A stretch of 64,000 bases of DNA. It comes from QALR01 sp900552255 (GTDB lineage Bacteria > Bacillota > Clostridia > Oscillospirales > CAG-272). Position 1 is the first letter of the stretch. The number at the start of each line of letters is the position of its first letter. Below the pieces are notes generated by a model. The model was given only the letters and a program-made list of their open reading frames with translations, was not told the DNA's origin and searched no databases. Positions 24,657-33,090 of this stretch are shown here, in pieces. The stretch is from NCBI GenBank assembly GCA_048526005.1, contig DBFVEH010000021.1, positions 558,001 through 622,000 of the forward strand. The letters are read 5' to 3'. A program made the translations under genes and the position numbers.

Positions 24657-25505
24657 TCATGCGGCAGCTTCCTTTTTGGATACAAAATACACGGCAAAGA
24701 ATCCGGCAAGCACCGTAAGGATACAAACCGGGATATTCCAACCCGTCGGCACACCCGGGAACAGCTCCGGCAAGGAGCCGAGAATAAATCCGAAAATAAG
24801 AAGATAAGTTCCCATCGGATGACGCTTCATCGCCTTTTCCAAAATGCTGGTAGTCAGAAAAATACCGGCCACCGTTCCAAGCACAAGCGGGATAAAGGAT
24901 AAAAGCTTTACAATATCGAAGCTGCTGACCGCCGTGGTGATCGGTTCATAAAGGCCGAGCACAAGCAGGATCTGCGAAACGCTGATCCCCGGCAGAACCA
25001 GCGCCACCGCGACGACAAGGCCGCCCGCAAGCTGAATAAGGATCCCAAGCAGCACGGAAAGAAAGCCTTCTCCGCCGATTTCAAATATCCCGTTCGGAAT
25101 CATGGCGATGAGCAGCGCCGCCGCGATTCCGATGATGGGATAAAGAAAAACGGAAACCGAAACGCGCTTCACGCCGGCGGAACGAAAGATCAGCGGCGCG
25201 CCTCCGGCAACGGCGCCAAGGAAAAAGTAGCGCGTCGGCACTGCGCACAGTTCATTTTCCAGCAGAAAGGTGATGAGCTTTGCAAACAGGAAAAGTCCCA
25301 CAACGGCGCCTAACAGAAATTTGATAAGAAACAGAAGGCTTTCGCGGCGCCGCTGTTTATCCTTGAAGATTCCGTTTACGGAAGCGATCAGTCTGTCATA
25401 AAGACCGAGAATCATCGCCATCGATCCGCCGGAAACGCCGGGCACCGTCATAGTGCCGCCGATCCACGCGCCTCCGGCGATCGTATATAAGGTGTCTTTT
25501 TTCAT
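24657..25505 (-). CDS. DUF368 family polyprenyl-phosphate translocase (PopT-like)
   Basis: The protein of about 282 residues has roughly eight membrane helices and the two DUF368 signatures: GGAWIGGTMTVPGVSGGSMAMILGLYDRLI near the start and the inverted-repeat copy ALVLPGISVSQILLVLGLYEPI in the second half. DUF368 proteins (PopT) have been shown to recycle undecaprenyl phosphate across the cytoplasmic membrane for cell-wall synthesis. ATG 25505 follows AAGGA by eight bases; the ATG at 25526 lies before that site. The gene is transcribed alone. Confidence 0.88.
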   Translation of the reverse strand: MKKDTLYTIAGGAWIGGTMTVPGVSGGSMAMILGLYDRLIASVNGIFKDKQRRRESLLFLIKFLLGAVVGLFLFAKLITFLLENELCAVPTRYFFLGAVAGGAPLIFRSAGVKRVSVSVFLYPIIGIAAALLIAMIPNGIFEIGGEGFLSVLLGILIQLAGGLVVAVALVLPGISVSQILLVLGLYEPITTAVSSFDIVKLLSFIPLVLGTVAGIFLTTSILEKAMKRHPMGTYLLIFGFILGSLPELFPGVPTGWNIPVCILTVLAGFFAVYFVSKKEAAA

Positions 25506-25591
25506 AAATTCATTCCTTTGATTCATGTAATTATCATGATTCTATTATAATGATAAGTTTTCAAAAAAATTACGAATTTTGCGGAAAAACA

Positions 25592-25632
25592 AAAGCTTCC
25601 TCGTCAATTTTTCAGAGCAGAGGAAGCTTTGA
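25592..25632 (-). terminator. Terminator after the 25636 gene
   Basis: AAAGCTTCCTC and GAGGAAGCTTT enclose an unpaired loop; the minus strand continues in TTTG TTTTT. Confidence 0.75.
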
Positions 25633-25635
25633 GAG

Positions 25636-26130
25636 TCATTCACGTGTGCAAAGAGAAACCGCGCAGCCGGCGATAAAGACGGCGGCGGACACAAAAAGCA
25701 GAGGCAGCGCCCACGCCGTCAGGTCGTGTACATAGGACGCGCTCATCACATAGTTGATCGATTCCTCGGTCGCAGCCTGAGAATCGGCAATCCGCAGAGA
25801 CTCCAAATGAGACGCGACCTTGGAAAGATACGGCATCAGCACACCGAAGAATATCATCCCATATACCGGAAGAGCGCCTGTTTTCGCACCGGCCTTCATC
25901 CGAGAAATGAGAATCAGGGAAAAAGCCAGCATCAGCACAAGGCAAACCGCAGCAAAAATCACATCGTCATAGGGAAAATAAAACGTAGTCTGCACACCAA
26001 GCGGCGCGTTTTGCACAGAGGATTTCAGCCATTTCTGAAAGCATGTCATCAGCGCCAAAATAAGAAGATATACGCCGTTTACAATCAGAGCCGCAGTCAG
26101 CAGCTTAACCGAAGCTTTTTTCTTATTCAT
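25636..26130 (-). CDS. Hypothetical four-helix membrane protein
   Basis: The 164-residue protein has a short basic start (MNKKKASVK) and four hydrophobic segments (about 10-30, 55-76, 88-105, 137-158). No motif identifies a family. Its start lies 2 bases past the stop of glyQS, so it is probably cotranscribed with that gene, and a terminator follows. Function is unknown. Confidence 0.6.
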   Translation of the reverse strand: MNKKKASVKLLTAALIVNGVYLLILALMTCFQKWLKSSVQNAPLGVQTTFYFPYDDVIFAAVCLVLMLAFSLILISRMKAGAKTGALPVYGMIFFGVLMPYLSKVASHLESLRIADSQAATEESINYVMSASYVHDLTAWALPLLFVSAAVFIAGCAVSLCTRE

Positions 26131-26132
26131 CG

Positions 26133-27524
26133 TTAAAACTCCATTTTGTTTTCGATATAGGAGACAAGCTCCTCGGTGCGGATTCTCTCCTGCTCCATCG
26201 TGTCGCGGTCGCGGACTGTCACACAGCCGTCGTTTTCGGAGTCGAAATCATAGGTGATGCAGAACGGCGTGCCGATCTCGTCCTCGCGGCGATAGCGCTT
26301 GCCGATGGAGCCGGACTCATCGAAATCCACCGTGAAATGCTTGGAAAGCGTATCGTGAATCGCCCATGCCTTTTCACTGAGCTTCTTGGAAAGCGGAAGC
26401 ACCGCCGCCTTGACCGGCGCCAGCGCCGGATGCAGATGCAGCACGGTGCGCACATCGCCTTCCCCGATCGTTTCCTCGTCATAAGCGTCCACAAGGAACG
26501 CAAGCGCGACGCGGTCTGCGCCGAGAGACGGCTCGATGACATACGGAATGTATTTCTCGCCTGTCACATCGTCGAAATATTCCATCGATTCGCCGCTGTG
26601 ATTCTGATGCTGCGTCAGGTCGTAATCCGTGCGGTCGGCGATGCCCCAAAGCTCGCCCCAGCCGAACGGGAACAGATACTCAAAGTCCGTCGTTGCCTTG
26701 GAATAGAAGCAAAGCTCCTCGGGACTGTGATCGCGGAGTCTCAAACAGTCGCGGTTCATGCCGAGCGAATAAAGAAACTCGGCGCAATAGTTTTTCCAGT
26801 ATGCGAACCAGTCGAGATCGGTACCGGGACGGCAGAAAAATTCAAGCTCCATCTGCTCAAACTCGCGGATGCGGAAGATAAAGTTGCCGGGCGTGATCTC
26901 ATTGCGGAACGATTTGCCGATCTGCGCGATGCCGAACGGCATCTTGCGTCTGGTCGTCCTCGCCACATTCTTGAAGTTCACGAAAATGCCCTGCGCCGTT
27001 TCGGGACGCAGATACAGCTCGCTTGTGGAATCCTCCGTCACGCCCTGAAACGTCTTGAACATCAGATTGAACTGGCGGATATCCGTAAAATCATGGCTGC
27101 CGCAGTTCGGACAGGCGATCTCATGCTCCTTGATATAGGAGGTGAGCTGTTCATTCGTCCAGCCGCCGGGATTGTCGGAAAGCCCATGCTCCGCGGCATA
27201 ATCCTCGATGAGTTTGTCGGCGCGGTGGCGCGTCTTGCACGCCTTGCAGTCCATGAGCGGGTCGGCAAAGCCTTTGAGATGACCGGAGGCCACCCATGTC
27301 TCCTTGTTCATCAGAATCGCGCAGTCGAGCCCGACGTTATACTTGGACTCCTGAACGAACTTTTTCCACCATGCTTTTTTGATATTGTTTTTATATTCCA
27401 CGCCGAGCGGACCGTAATCCCAGCTGTTAGCAAGGCCGCCGTATATTTCCGAGCCCGGATAGACAAAGCCGCGGTTCTTGCAGAGCGCGACGATTTTTTC
27501 CATGGTCTTTTTTGAATTGTCCAT
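26133..27524 (-). CDS. glyQS: Glycyl-tRNA synthetase, single-chain dimeric type
   Basis: The 463-residue class II enzyme charges tRNA(Gly). It has motif 1 near SWDYGPLGVEYKNNIKKAWW (about 30), motif 2 FRNEITPGNFIFRIREFEQMELEFF (about 207-231) and motif 3 PSLGADRVALAFL (about 332). A C-terminal anticodon-binding domain (about 365-463) follows. A zinc-type Cys insertion, CKACKTRH and CPNCGSHDF, is seen at 93-150. This alpha2 type is usual in Clostridia lacking glyQ plus glyS. It is cotranscribed with ruvX and the PfkB-like gene upstream. Confidence 0.96.
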   Translation of the reverse strand: MDNSKKTMEKIVALCKNRGFVYPGSEIYGGLANSWDYGPLGVEYKNNIKKAWWKKFVQESKYNVGLDCAILMNKETWVASGHLKGFADPLMDCKACKTRHRADKLIEDYAAEHGLSDNPGGWTNEQLTSYIKEHEIACPNCGSHDFTDIRQFNLMFKTFQGVTEDSTSELYLRPETAQGIFVNFKNVARTTRRKMPFGIAQIGKSFRNEITPGNFIFRIREFEQMELEFFCRPGTDLDWFAYWKNYCAEFLYSLGMNRDCLRLRDHSPEELCFYSKATTDFEYLFPFGWGELWGIADRTDYDLTQHQNHSGESMEYFDDVTGEKYIPYVIEPSLGADRVALAFLVDAYDEETIGEGDVRTVLHLHPALAPVKAAVLPLSKKLSEKAWAIHDTLSKHFTVDFDESGSIGKRYRREDEIGTPFCITYDFDSENDGCVTVRDRDTMEQERIRTEELVSYIENKMEF

Positions 27525-27542
27525 ATGCTGTTCCTCTTTATC

Positions 27543-27974
27543 TTACGAATTTTTTCTGTTCCGATCCATATATCCCTGCAAGATCAGCTCCGCCGCAAGC
27601 GAATCGACGACCTCACGGCGGTTTTTCGCCCGCACGCCGCTTTCTGCAAGGATTTTATGCGCGGACATGGTGGTCAGCCGTTCGTCATAAAAATCGATCG
27701 GGATATCCGAAAGCTCGGAAATGAGCCGCGCAAGCTCCGTGACCTTCTCCACTTTTTCCCCGCAGGTGCCGTTCATATTGACCGGCTTGCCGATGACGAT
27801 CCGCTCCGTTCCCTCTTTTTCTGCGACCCGGACGATTTCCGCCGCGGTTTTCTCCATATGATAGCTCTTGATATTCCCTATACCGACGGCGTAAAGCCCG
27901 AGCGCGTCGGAGCGCGCAAGTCCCGTGCGCGCCTCGCCGTAATCGACGCCGAGCAGCTTTATCACCTTATCCAT
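27543..27974 (-). CDS. ruvX: Putative pre-16S rRNA nuclease / Holliday junction resolvase YqgF
   Basis: The 143-residue RNase H-fold protein has LGVDYGEARTGLARSD (8-23), KPVNMNGTCGEKVEKV near 62, YDERLTT near 96, and VDSLAAELILQGYMD at the end with the last catalytic Asp. YqgF family members mature the 5' end of 16S rRNA. The gene sits between a PfkB-like gene (8 bases upstream) and glyQS. Confidence 0.93.
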   Translation of the reverse strand: MDKVIKLLGVDYGEARTGLARSDALGLYAVGIGNIKSYHMEKTAAEIVRVAEKEGTERIVIGKPVNMNGTCGEKVEKVTELARLISELSDIPIDFYDERLTTMSAHKILAESGVRAKNRREVVDSLAAELILQGYMDRNRKNS

Positions 27975-27982
27975 CGCGCGCT

Positions 27983-29110
27983 TTATCCTTTATAGAGGTC
28001 GATGCCGTTTTCCACGGCATAGGCCTCAAGCTCCGCCTTGGCCGGAATCTTTTCCAAATTGCCGAATTTCGAGCGCGTCATAAGGCTCACGATCAGCGCA
28101 AACCGGCAGGCGCGGACGATGTTTTTGCTCTCCAAATATTCCGCGGCGAGCGCTCCCGTAAACGTAGGATTCATCTTTTTTCCCGCGCTTCTGTCCACCG
28201 ATTTCAGCTGGACGGGCGCCGTCACCGTCTCATAATACTTGCCGTCATAGATGAAAGCGGTATCGTCTCCCTGCTGCACGACATAATATTTCGATTTGAT
28301 CTTTTGGGAAAGCGCGACGAGCGAACGCAGCGCCTTATCCGTCGTATTCGGGAAAAAGCCCGTCAGCGAATAAAGCATATCGTCGGAAATCACAAGGATC
28401 TTGAGATTTTTTATCTTTTCGAGCGGAAATTTCGCGGTAAACGGCGTATACCGCATGACAAGATCGATCTCGCGCTCCTCCGCCCTCTGCACCGCGTAAT
28501 AAGCAAGGCTCTCCTCATAGCGGTAGGGCGCCACACGCGGCATTTCCGGCATGTCGGACAGCTCCGCGCCCTCTTTTTTCTCAGCTTTATTACCGGAGTC
28601 CGACTTATCTTCCTTTTCAGAGGATGGCTTTTCATCGTTCTCGATCGGAGCACTCATCTCCATCATCGCGACGTGTTCCTGCGTCCCCAGCTCCTCCGGC
28701 GGGACGAGAAACATATCCGGCATCGTGATGAAAGCGTCGTCGATCTCCTCTTTTGTAAAACGTGCCGATGCGCCCTTCGAGAGATACGTCTCATGGGTCT
28801 CAAAATCGCTGAAAAGCGTGACGCTCATGCCGGTCTGCGCGGACTTGTCCTTTTTCATCAGGTCATTGCGGATGCCGCAGCCCTTATAATATTCATAGAG
28901 GCGCTTTCCGTTGGTATCGTCGCCGAATTTGGTGCCGAAAACGCATTCCCCGCCGAGCTTCGCCACGGTGATCGCCGTGATGGCGGCCTCTCCAAAGGGG
29001 TGAAAACGGTATTCGCTTCCGGCGGTCGTTTCGTTATCCCTTGTTCTGGGATCAATCTTCATCTGCAAATTCATGTAGCTTCCGCCTATAATCAGAATCT
29101 TTCGTTTCAT
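27983..29110 (-). CDS. PfkB/ribokinase-fold protein lacking the catalytic Asp
   Basis: The 375-residue protein has the ribokinase fold: start ILIIGGSYMN, then TTAGSEYRFHPFGEAAITAITVAKLGG, and the C-terminal MNPTFTGALAAEYLESK. In active PfkB kinases the last motif reads GAGDTFTGALA; here the Asp base is replaced (NPTF). A highly charged insertion (about 165-195) interrupts the middle and looks disordered. It may therefore be a pseudokinase or use another residue. It overlaps no gene, starts at ATG 29110 and leads the ruvX-glyQS operon. Confidence 0.8.
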   Translation of the reverse strand: MKRKILIIGGSYMNLQMKIDPRTRDNETTAGSEYRFHPFGEAAITAITVAKLGGECVFGTKFGDDTNGKRLYEYYKGCGIRNDLMKKDKSAQTGMSVTLFSDFETHETYLSKGASARFTKEEIDDAFITMPDMFLVPPEELGTQEHVAMMEMSAPIENDEKPSSEKEDKSDSGNKAEKKEGAELSDMPEMPRVAPYRYEESLAYYAVQRAEEREIDLVMRYTPFTAKFPLEKIKNLKILVISDDMLYSLTGFFPNTTDKALRSLVALSQKIKSKYYVVQQGDDTAFIYDGKYYETVTAPVQLKSVDRSAGKKMNPTFTGALAAEYLESKNIVRACRFALIVSLMTRSKFGNLEKIPAKAELEAYAVENGIDLYKG

Positions 29111-29276
29111 GGCAACACGCCCCTTGTTACAAATTTATCATGGTTTCATTATACAACAAAAAAACGGATTTGTAAATAAGAAATACGGATTTGTCTCACC
29201 GACGCCGAAATTCCGAAATTTCGGACGTTTTTTCCCTGAAAAAAGGCAACCGAGGCCGAAACCGACGCCGTGCGCA

Positions 29277-30271
29277 TCATAAAAATCTGATCTGTCGATA
29301 TCCCCTTGACATGAGATAGTCGCGGATGTTGACGCGCAGCAGCTCCCCATCCTTTTTTGAGATATTCGCGCGGCGGGGATATTCCCAGTTATCCTGCATG
29401 AGCACCTCAATGACGCCCTCACCGGACTCCTGATCCTCTCCGTCCGTTTCGACAAAAAAGGAAACACCATGCTCGCCGAGCCTGCAATAGAGCACATCAT
29501 CCTGTAACAGAACTTCCCCATCTTTCAGCTTCCGATAGATGGCTTTGTCCCTGCGGCGTCCCTCCTTCATTTCCTCACGGAAGGCGCGGATATAGTCCCA
29601 CAAGCTCATTTCCACCGAAAGCTCTCCGTTCGGAAAAGGCTCGGGCGGGCAGTTATCGTTGCCGCGCTTCGGCAGCCTCCCGCCGAATACCGTCCGTCTC
29701 AAAAGAGCAAGCGCCATATTTTTTACGGGTTTTCCCGTCATTCCGGCAAGATAAGGCTCGCCCATGCCGTCAAAATAACAGCGCCCGACGGAAAAATCCG
29801 CGACGCAGGCGAGGTGACAGCTCTCATGATAGGTATGCTGCCTGCGCAAAATCGCAGGAATCTCCTCTGCTACCCGATCCGCCAATATGATGACAACCCC
29901 TGCCGCCGCGACGGGCGCTTTTCTTTGCCGTTTGTCAAAAGGCTTTCTTCCCCGCGGCGGCGGATCCGACGCAGAAGCTTCCGCTCCGCGCTTTGACGGT
30001 CGAGTCCATCCCGGTCAAATTCCATCCACAATCGGTCTTTTTTCCATAATCGAATCGTAGACAGTGTGATATCCGTGGTGATGAAAAAAGGAAAATTCCG
30101 AATCAAATAGAAAACAGAAAAGATTCCCAAAAGAATCCAAATTACGACGAAAATACCATCATAACCGCCGGAAAAAAGAGGGCCGAAAAACGGGAAAACA
30201 AACAACATCAGCGCCGGCGAATAGATGAGAAAGGCACAAAGCCAAGTATGTTTCAGCTTCGGGAATTTCAT
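29277..30271 (-). pseudogene. Membrane-anchored hypothetical protein, frameshifted
   Basis: Two frames cover what reads as one gene. The 5' frame (30271 to about 29955) encodes two membrane helices (SPALMLFVFPFFGPLF; GIFVVIWILLGIFSVFYLI) and a basic stretch ending KLLRRIRRRG before it goes off into a short unrelated tail stopping at 29870. The other frame, read from about 29955, gives RKPFDKRQRKAPVAAAGVVIILADRV and runs on openly to 29277. The second part has no ribosome site of its own; its earliest start would be TTG 29885. An indel near 29955 explains both. A programmed shift or sequencing error cannot be excluded. Family unknown. Confidence 0.6.
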
Positions 30272-30288
30272 CGCGGCAGCCTCTTATT

Positions 30289-30723
30289 TCACTTTCCCGT
30301 GCTGCCGAATCCGCCCGCGCCGCGTTCGGTATCGTCGAGCGCGTCCGCAGGCTCAAACTCTACGGCGAGATACGGCATGACGACAAGCTGCGCGATCCGC
30401 TCCCCGGGCACGACCGTGCGCGGCACGGAGGAATCGTTGTGCAGCACCACCATATATTCGCCGCGGTAATCGGAATCCGCCACGCCGACACAGTTGGCGG
30501 GACGCAGTCCCTCCTTCGCCGCAAGACCGCTGCGGGCGAAGATCGCGCCGAAATATCCGTCCGGCACGGCGATGGCAAGTCCCGTCCCGATCTTTGCGGA
30601 GCCGCCGGGCGCGATGACAACGTCGCCGTCAAGACAGGCGTAAAGATCATAACCCGCCGCCGCCGCAGAGCCGCGCGTCGGAAACACGGCGTTTTCCCTT
30701 AATTTTTTGACCGGAAGCTTCAT
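30289..30723 (-). CDS. dut: dUTP diphosphatase
   Basis: The 144-residue trimeric dUTPase has all five motifs: AAAAGYDLYA (20), RSGLAAKEGL (64), GVADSDYRGEYMVVLHN (79), RIAQLVV (109) and RGAGGFGSTGK at the C-terminus. It converts dUTP to dUMP, lowering uracil in DNA and supplying thymidylate synthesis. GAGGAG precedes ATG 30723. Confidence 0.97.
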   Translation of the reverse strand: MKLPVKKLRENAVFPTRGSAAAAGYDLYACLDGDVVIAPGGSAKIGTGLAIAVPDGYFGAIFARSGLAAKEGLRPANCVGVADSDYRGEYMVVLHNDSSVPRTVVPGERIAQLVVMPYLAVEFEPADALDDTERGAGGFGSTGK

Positions 30724-30801
30724 ATGAAAATCTCCTCTCTATGCTTTTATGCGGCCAAGGCCGAATCGAAATCCGCAAAATCGCTTGAACCGGTTTGCCT
30801 T

Positions 30802-32394
30802 TCAGTTCCTGCTGAATTCCGAGAGCACAAGCCCCGGATTTTTTTCGAGCGCCCAGCGGATGTTCCATTCGCTCGTGAAAATGAGCAGGTTTTTCCCGCG
30901 GAAATCCTGCACCCACTTGGTATCGGAGGTGATATTGAGAGAGGCGGGAGAAAGTCCCTCGTTTTCGATCCAGCGGATATGCTGATAGGAAAGATTGGAA
31001 CGGCGCACGTCTACGCCGTATTCGTTTTTCAGCCGGTATTCGAGCACCTCGAATTGCAGAACGCCGACCACACCGACGATGACACGCTCCATGCCGCCGC
31101 CCGGCTCAAAGAAAATCTGGATCGCGCCCTCTTGGGCGATCTGATTCATGCCCTTGACGAACTGCTTGCGCTTCATCGTGTCCACCTGCTCGACCGTCGC
31201 GAAATGCTCCGGCGCGAACGTTGGGATCCCCTCGTAGGCGATCTTCATTTTTGGCGCGCATACCGTGTCCCCGATCGAAAAGATGCCCGGATCGAACACG
31301 CCGATGATGTCGCCGGCATAAGCCTCGTCCACGATCTCGCGCTCCTGCGCCATGAGCTGCTGCGGCTGGGAAAGCTTGATGTTCTTTCCCTCCTGCACGT
31401 GATAATATTCCGCGCCGCGCTCGAATTTGCCCGAACAGATGCGCATAAAGGCGAGCCTGTCGCGGTGCGCCTTGTTCATGTTCGCCTGAATTTTGAATAC
31501 AAACGCCGAAAAGGAGCCGCATAACGGATCGACGACCGAGTCGCCGGCACGCCGCGGCAAAGGCGGTGTCGTCATTCTGAGAAAGCTTTCAAGGAAAGGC
31601 TCCACGCCGAAATTCGTCAGCGCCGAACCGAAAAACACGGGACTGAGCTTCCCCGCCCGCACCTTTTCGAGATCAAAATCGAAGCTTGCCGCGTCAAGCA
31701 GCTCCACCTGCTCGCAAAGCTCGCGCCGGCGCTCCTCTCCGATGATGTCGTCGAGCTTCGCCGTATCGGTGATGTCACACTCGATCGATTCGAGCTTCGT
31801 CTGACCGCGGTTCTTCGCATTGAACACGAGAATCCGGCGCCTTTCCCGGTCGAAAACGCCGCGGAACGACTGCCCGCAGCCGATCGGCCAGTTCATCGGA
31901 TAGGTCCCGATGCCGAATTCCTTTTCCAGCTCGTCGACAAGGTCGAACGGATCGCGCGCCTCGCGGTCGAGCTTGTTGATAAACGTGAAAATCGGAATGC
32001 CGCGCATCGCACAGACCTTGAAAAGCTTGCGCGTCTGCGGCTCGATGCCCTTTGCCGCATCGATAACCATGACGGCGCTGTCAGCCGCCATCAGCGTGCG
32101 GTAGGTGTCCTCCGAGAAATCCTGATGTCCCGGCGTGTCGAGGATGTTGATGCAGTAGCCCTCATACTGAAACTGCATGACGGAGGAGGTGATCGAAATT
32201 CCTCTCTGCTTTTCAAGCTCCATCCAGTCGGAAACGGCGTGTCTGTCCGCAGCCTTGCCCTTGACGGCGCCCGCCTGCAAAATCGCGCCGCCGTAAAGGA
32301 GCAGCTTCTCCGTCAGCGTCGTCTTGCCGGCGTCCGGGTGCGAGATGATCGCAAAGGTGCGGCGTCTCTCGATCTCTTTTTCAAAATTTTCCAA
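30802..32394 (-). CDS. prfC: Peptide chain release factor 3
   Basis: The 530-residue translational GTPase has G1 HPDAGKTT (19-26), G2 region RGISITSS, G3 DTPGHQDF, G4 NKLD and an RF3-type C-terminal half (GVVGVLQFEVLEYRLKNEYGVD). It recycles RF1/RF2 from the ribosome after termination. The start is TTG 32394, preceded by AAGGGGAAGAG; no in-frame ATG lies at the conserved N-terminus. Confidence 0.96.
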   Translation of the reverse strand: MENFEKEIERRRTFAIISHPDAGKTTLTEKLLLYGGAILQAGAVKGKAADRHAVSDWMELEKQRGISITSSVMQFQYEGYCINILDTPGHQDFSEDTYRTLMAADSAVMVIDAAKGIEPQTRKLFKVCAMRGIPIFTFINKLDREARDPFDLVDELEKEFGIGTYPMNWPIGCGQSFRGVFDRERRRILVFNAKNRGQTKLESIECDITDTAKLDDIIGEERRRELCEQVELLDAASFDFDLEKVRAGKLSPVFFGSALTNFGVEPFLESFLRMTTPPLPRRAGDSVVDPLCGSFSAFVFKIQANMNKAHRDRLAFMRICSGKFERGAEYYHVQEGKNIKLSQPQQLMAQEREIVDEAYAGDIIGVFDPGIFSIGDTVCAPKMKIAYEGIPTFAPEHFATVEQVDTMKRKQFVKGMNQIAQEGAIQIFFEPGGGMERVIVGVVGVLQFEVLEYRLKNEYGVDVRRSNLSYQHIRWIENEGLSPASLNITSDTKWVQDFRGKNLLIFTSEWNIRWALEKNPGLVLSEFSRN

Positions 32395-32421
32395 GTGCTC
32401 TCTTCCCCTTTATAATCGGTT

Positions 32422-33066
32422 TTATCCAAGATCTTCTTTCAAATATCGCAGGAAATCCGCCGGCGTCCGGCAGATGACGTCCGCTCCCGCAGCGACCGTC
32501 GCCTCCGCGTCGGTCGAGGGCGCCCACAGCGCCGAAGCGGTCAAAAGCCCCGCCTCGCGGGAATAGGTCACGTCGCTCGGCGCGTCGCCGATATAGATCG
32601 CCTCGTCGGGACGGATGCCGAACTTGTCGATGACAAGGCTTATCGCCTCTTTTTTGCGCGAGCCGACGGGCGAGCCGTATTCTACGGCGTCGAAGGCCGC
32701 CTCCATACCGAACTGGCGGAGCGTCACATCGCAGCTCGTCTTGTTTTTTCCTGTGACAAGCGCAGTTCTCACATTTTTCTCCGCCAAAAAATCAAATATT
32801 TCACGGATCCCGTCGAACGGTGCGGCACACATCTCCGGCAGATAGCGTTCATACAGCACATCATAGGAGGCAGCCGCCCTATCATATCGGTCTCCAAGCA
32901 TATTCACGATGATGCCCTTTTCGTTCGGACCGAGCGCCTCCATAAAATCCTCGTCGGAGACCGCATGTCCGACGATCGGCTCCACCGCCTCGTGAAGCGC
33001 GCGGATCATCAGCGGAAACGAATCGCAGAGCGTCCCGTCCATATCAAAAATCACTGCTTTCAGCAT
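32422..33066 (-). CDS. HAD-superfamily hydrolase (phosphoglycolate phosphatase-like)
   Basis: The 214-residue protein has motif I FDMDGTLCDS (7-16), motif II in RTALVTGKNK (about 95), Lys in the GSPVGSRKKE region and motif IV in AIYIGDAPSDVTYSREAG (about 163). A helical cap lies between motif I and II, as in the Gph/PpaX group. The substrate is unknown. It is 27 bases from prfC on the same strand. Confidence 0.9.
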   Translation of the reverse strand: MLKAVIFDMDGTLCDSFPLMIRALHEAVEPIVGHAVSDEDFMEALGPNEKGIIVNMLGDRYDRAAASYDVLYERYLPEMCAAPFDGIREIFDFLAEKNVRTALVTGKNKTSCDVTLRQFGMEAAFDAVEYGSPVGSRKKEAISLVIDKFGIRPDEAIYIGDAPSDVTYSREAGLLTASALWAPSTDAEATVAAGADVICRTPADFLRYLKEDLG

Positions 33067-33090
33067 ATCATAAAATTCCTTCCCGATACA

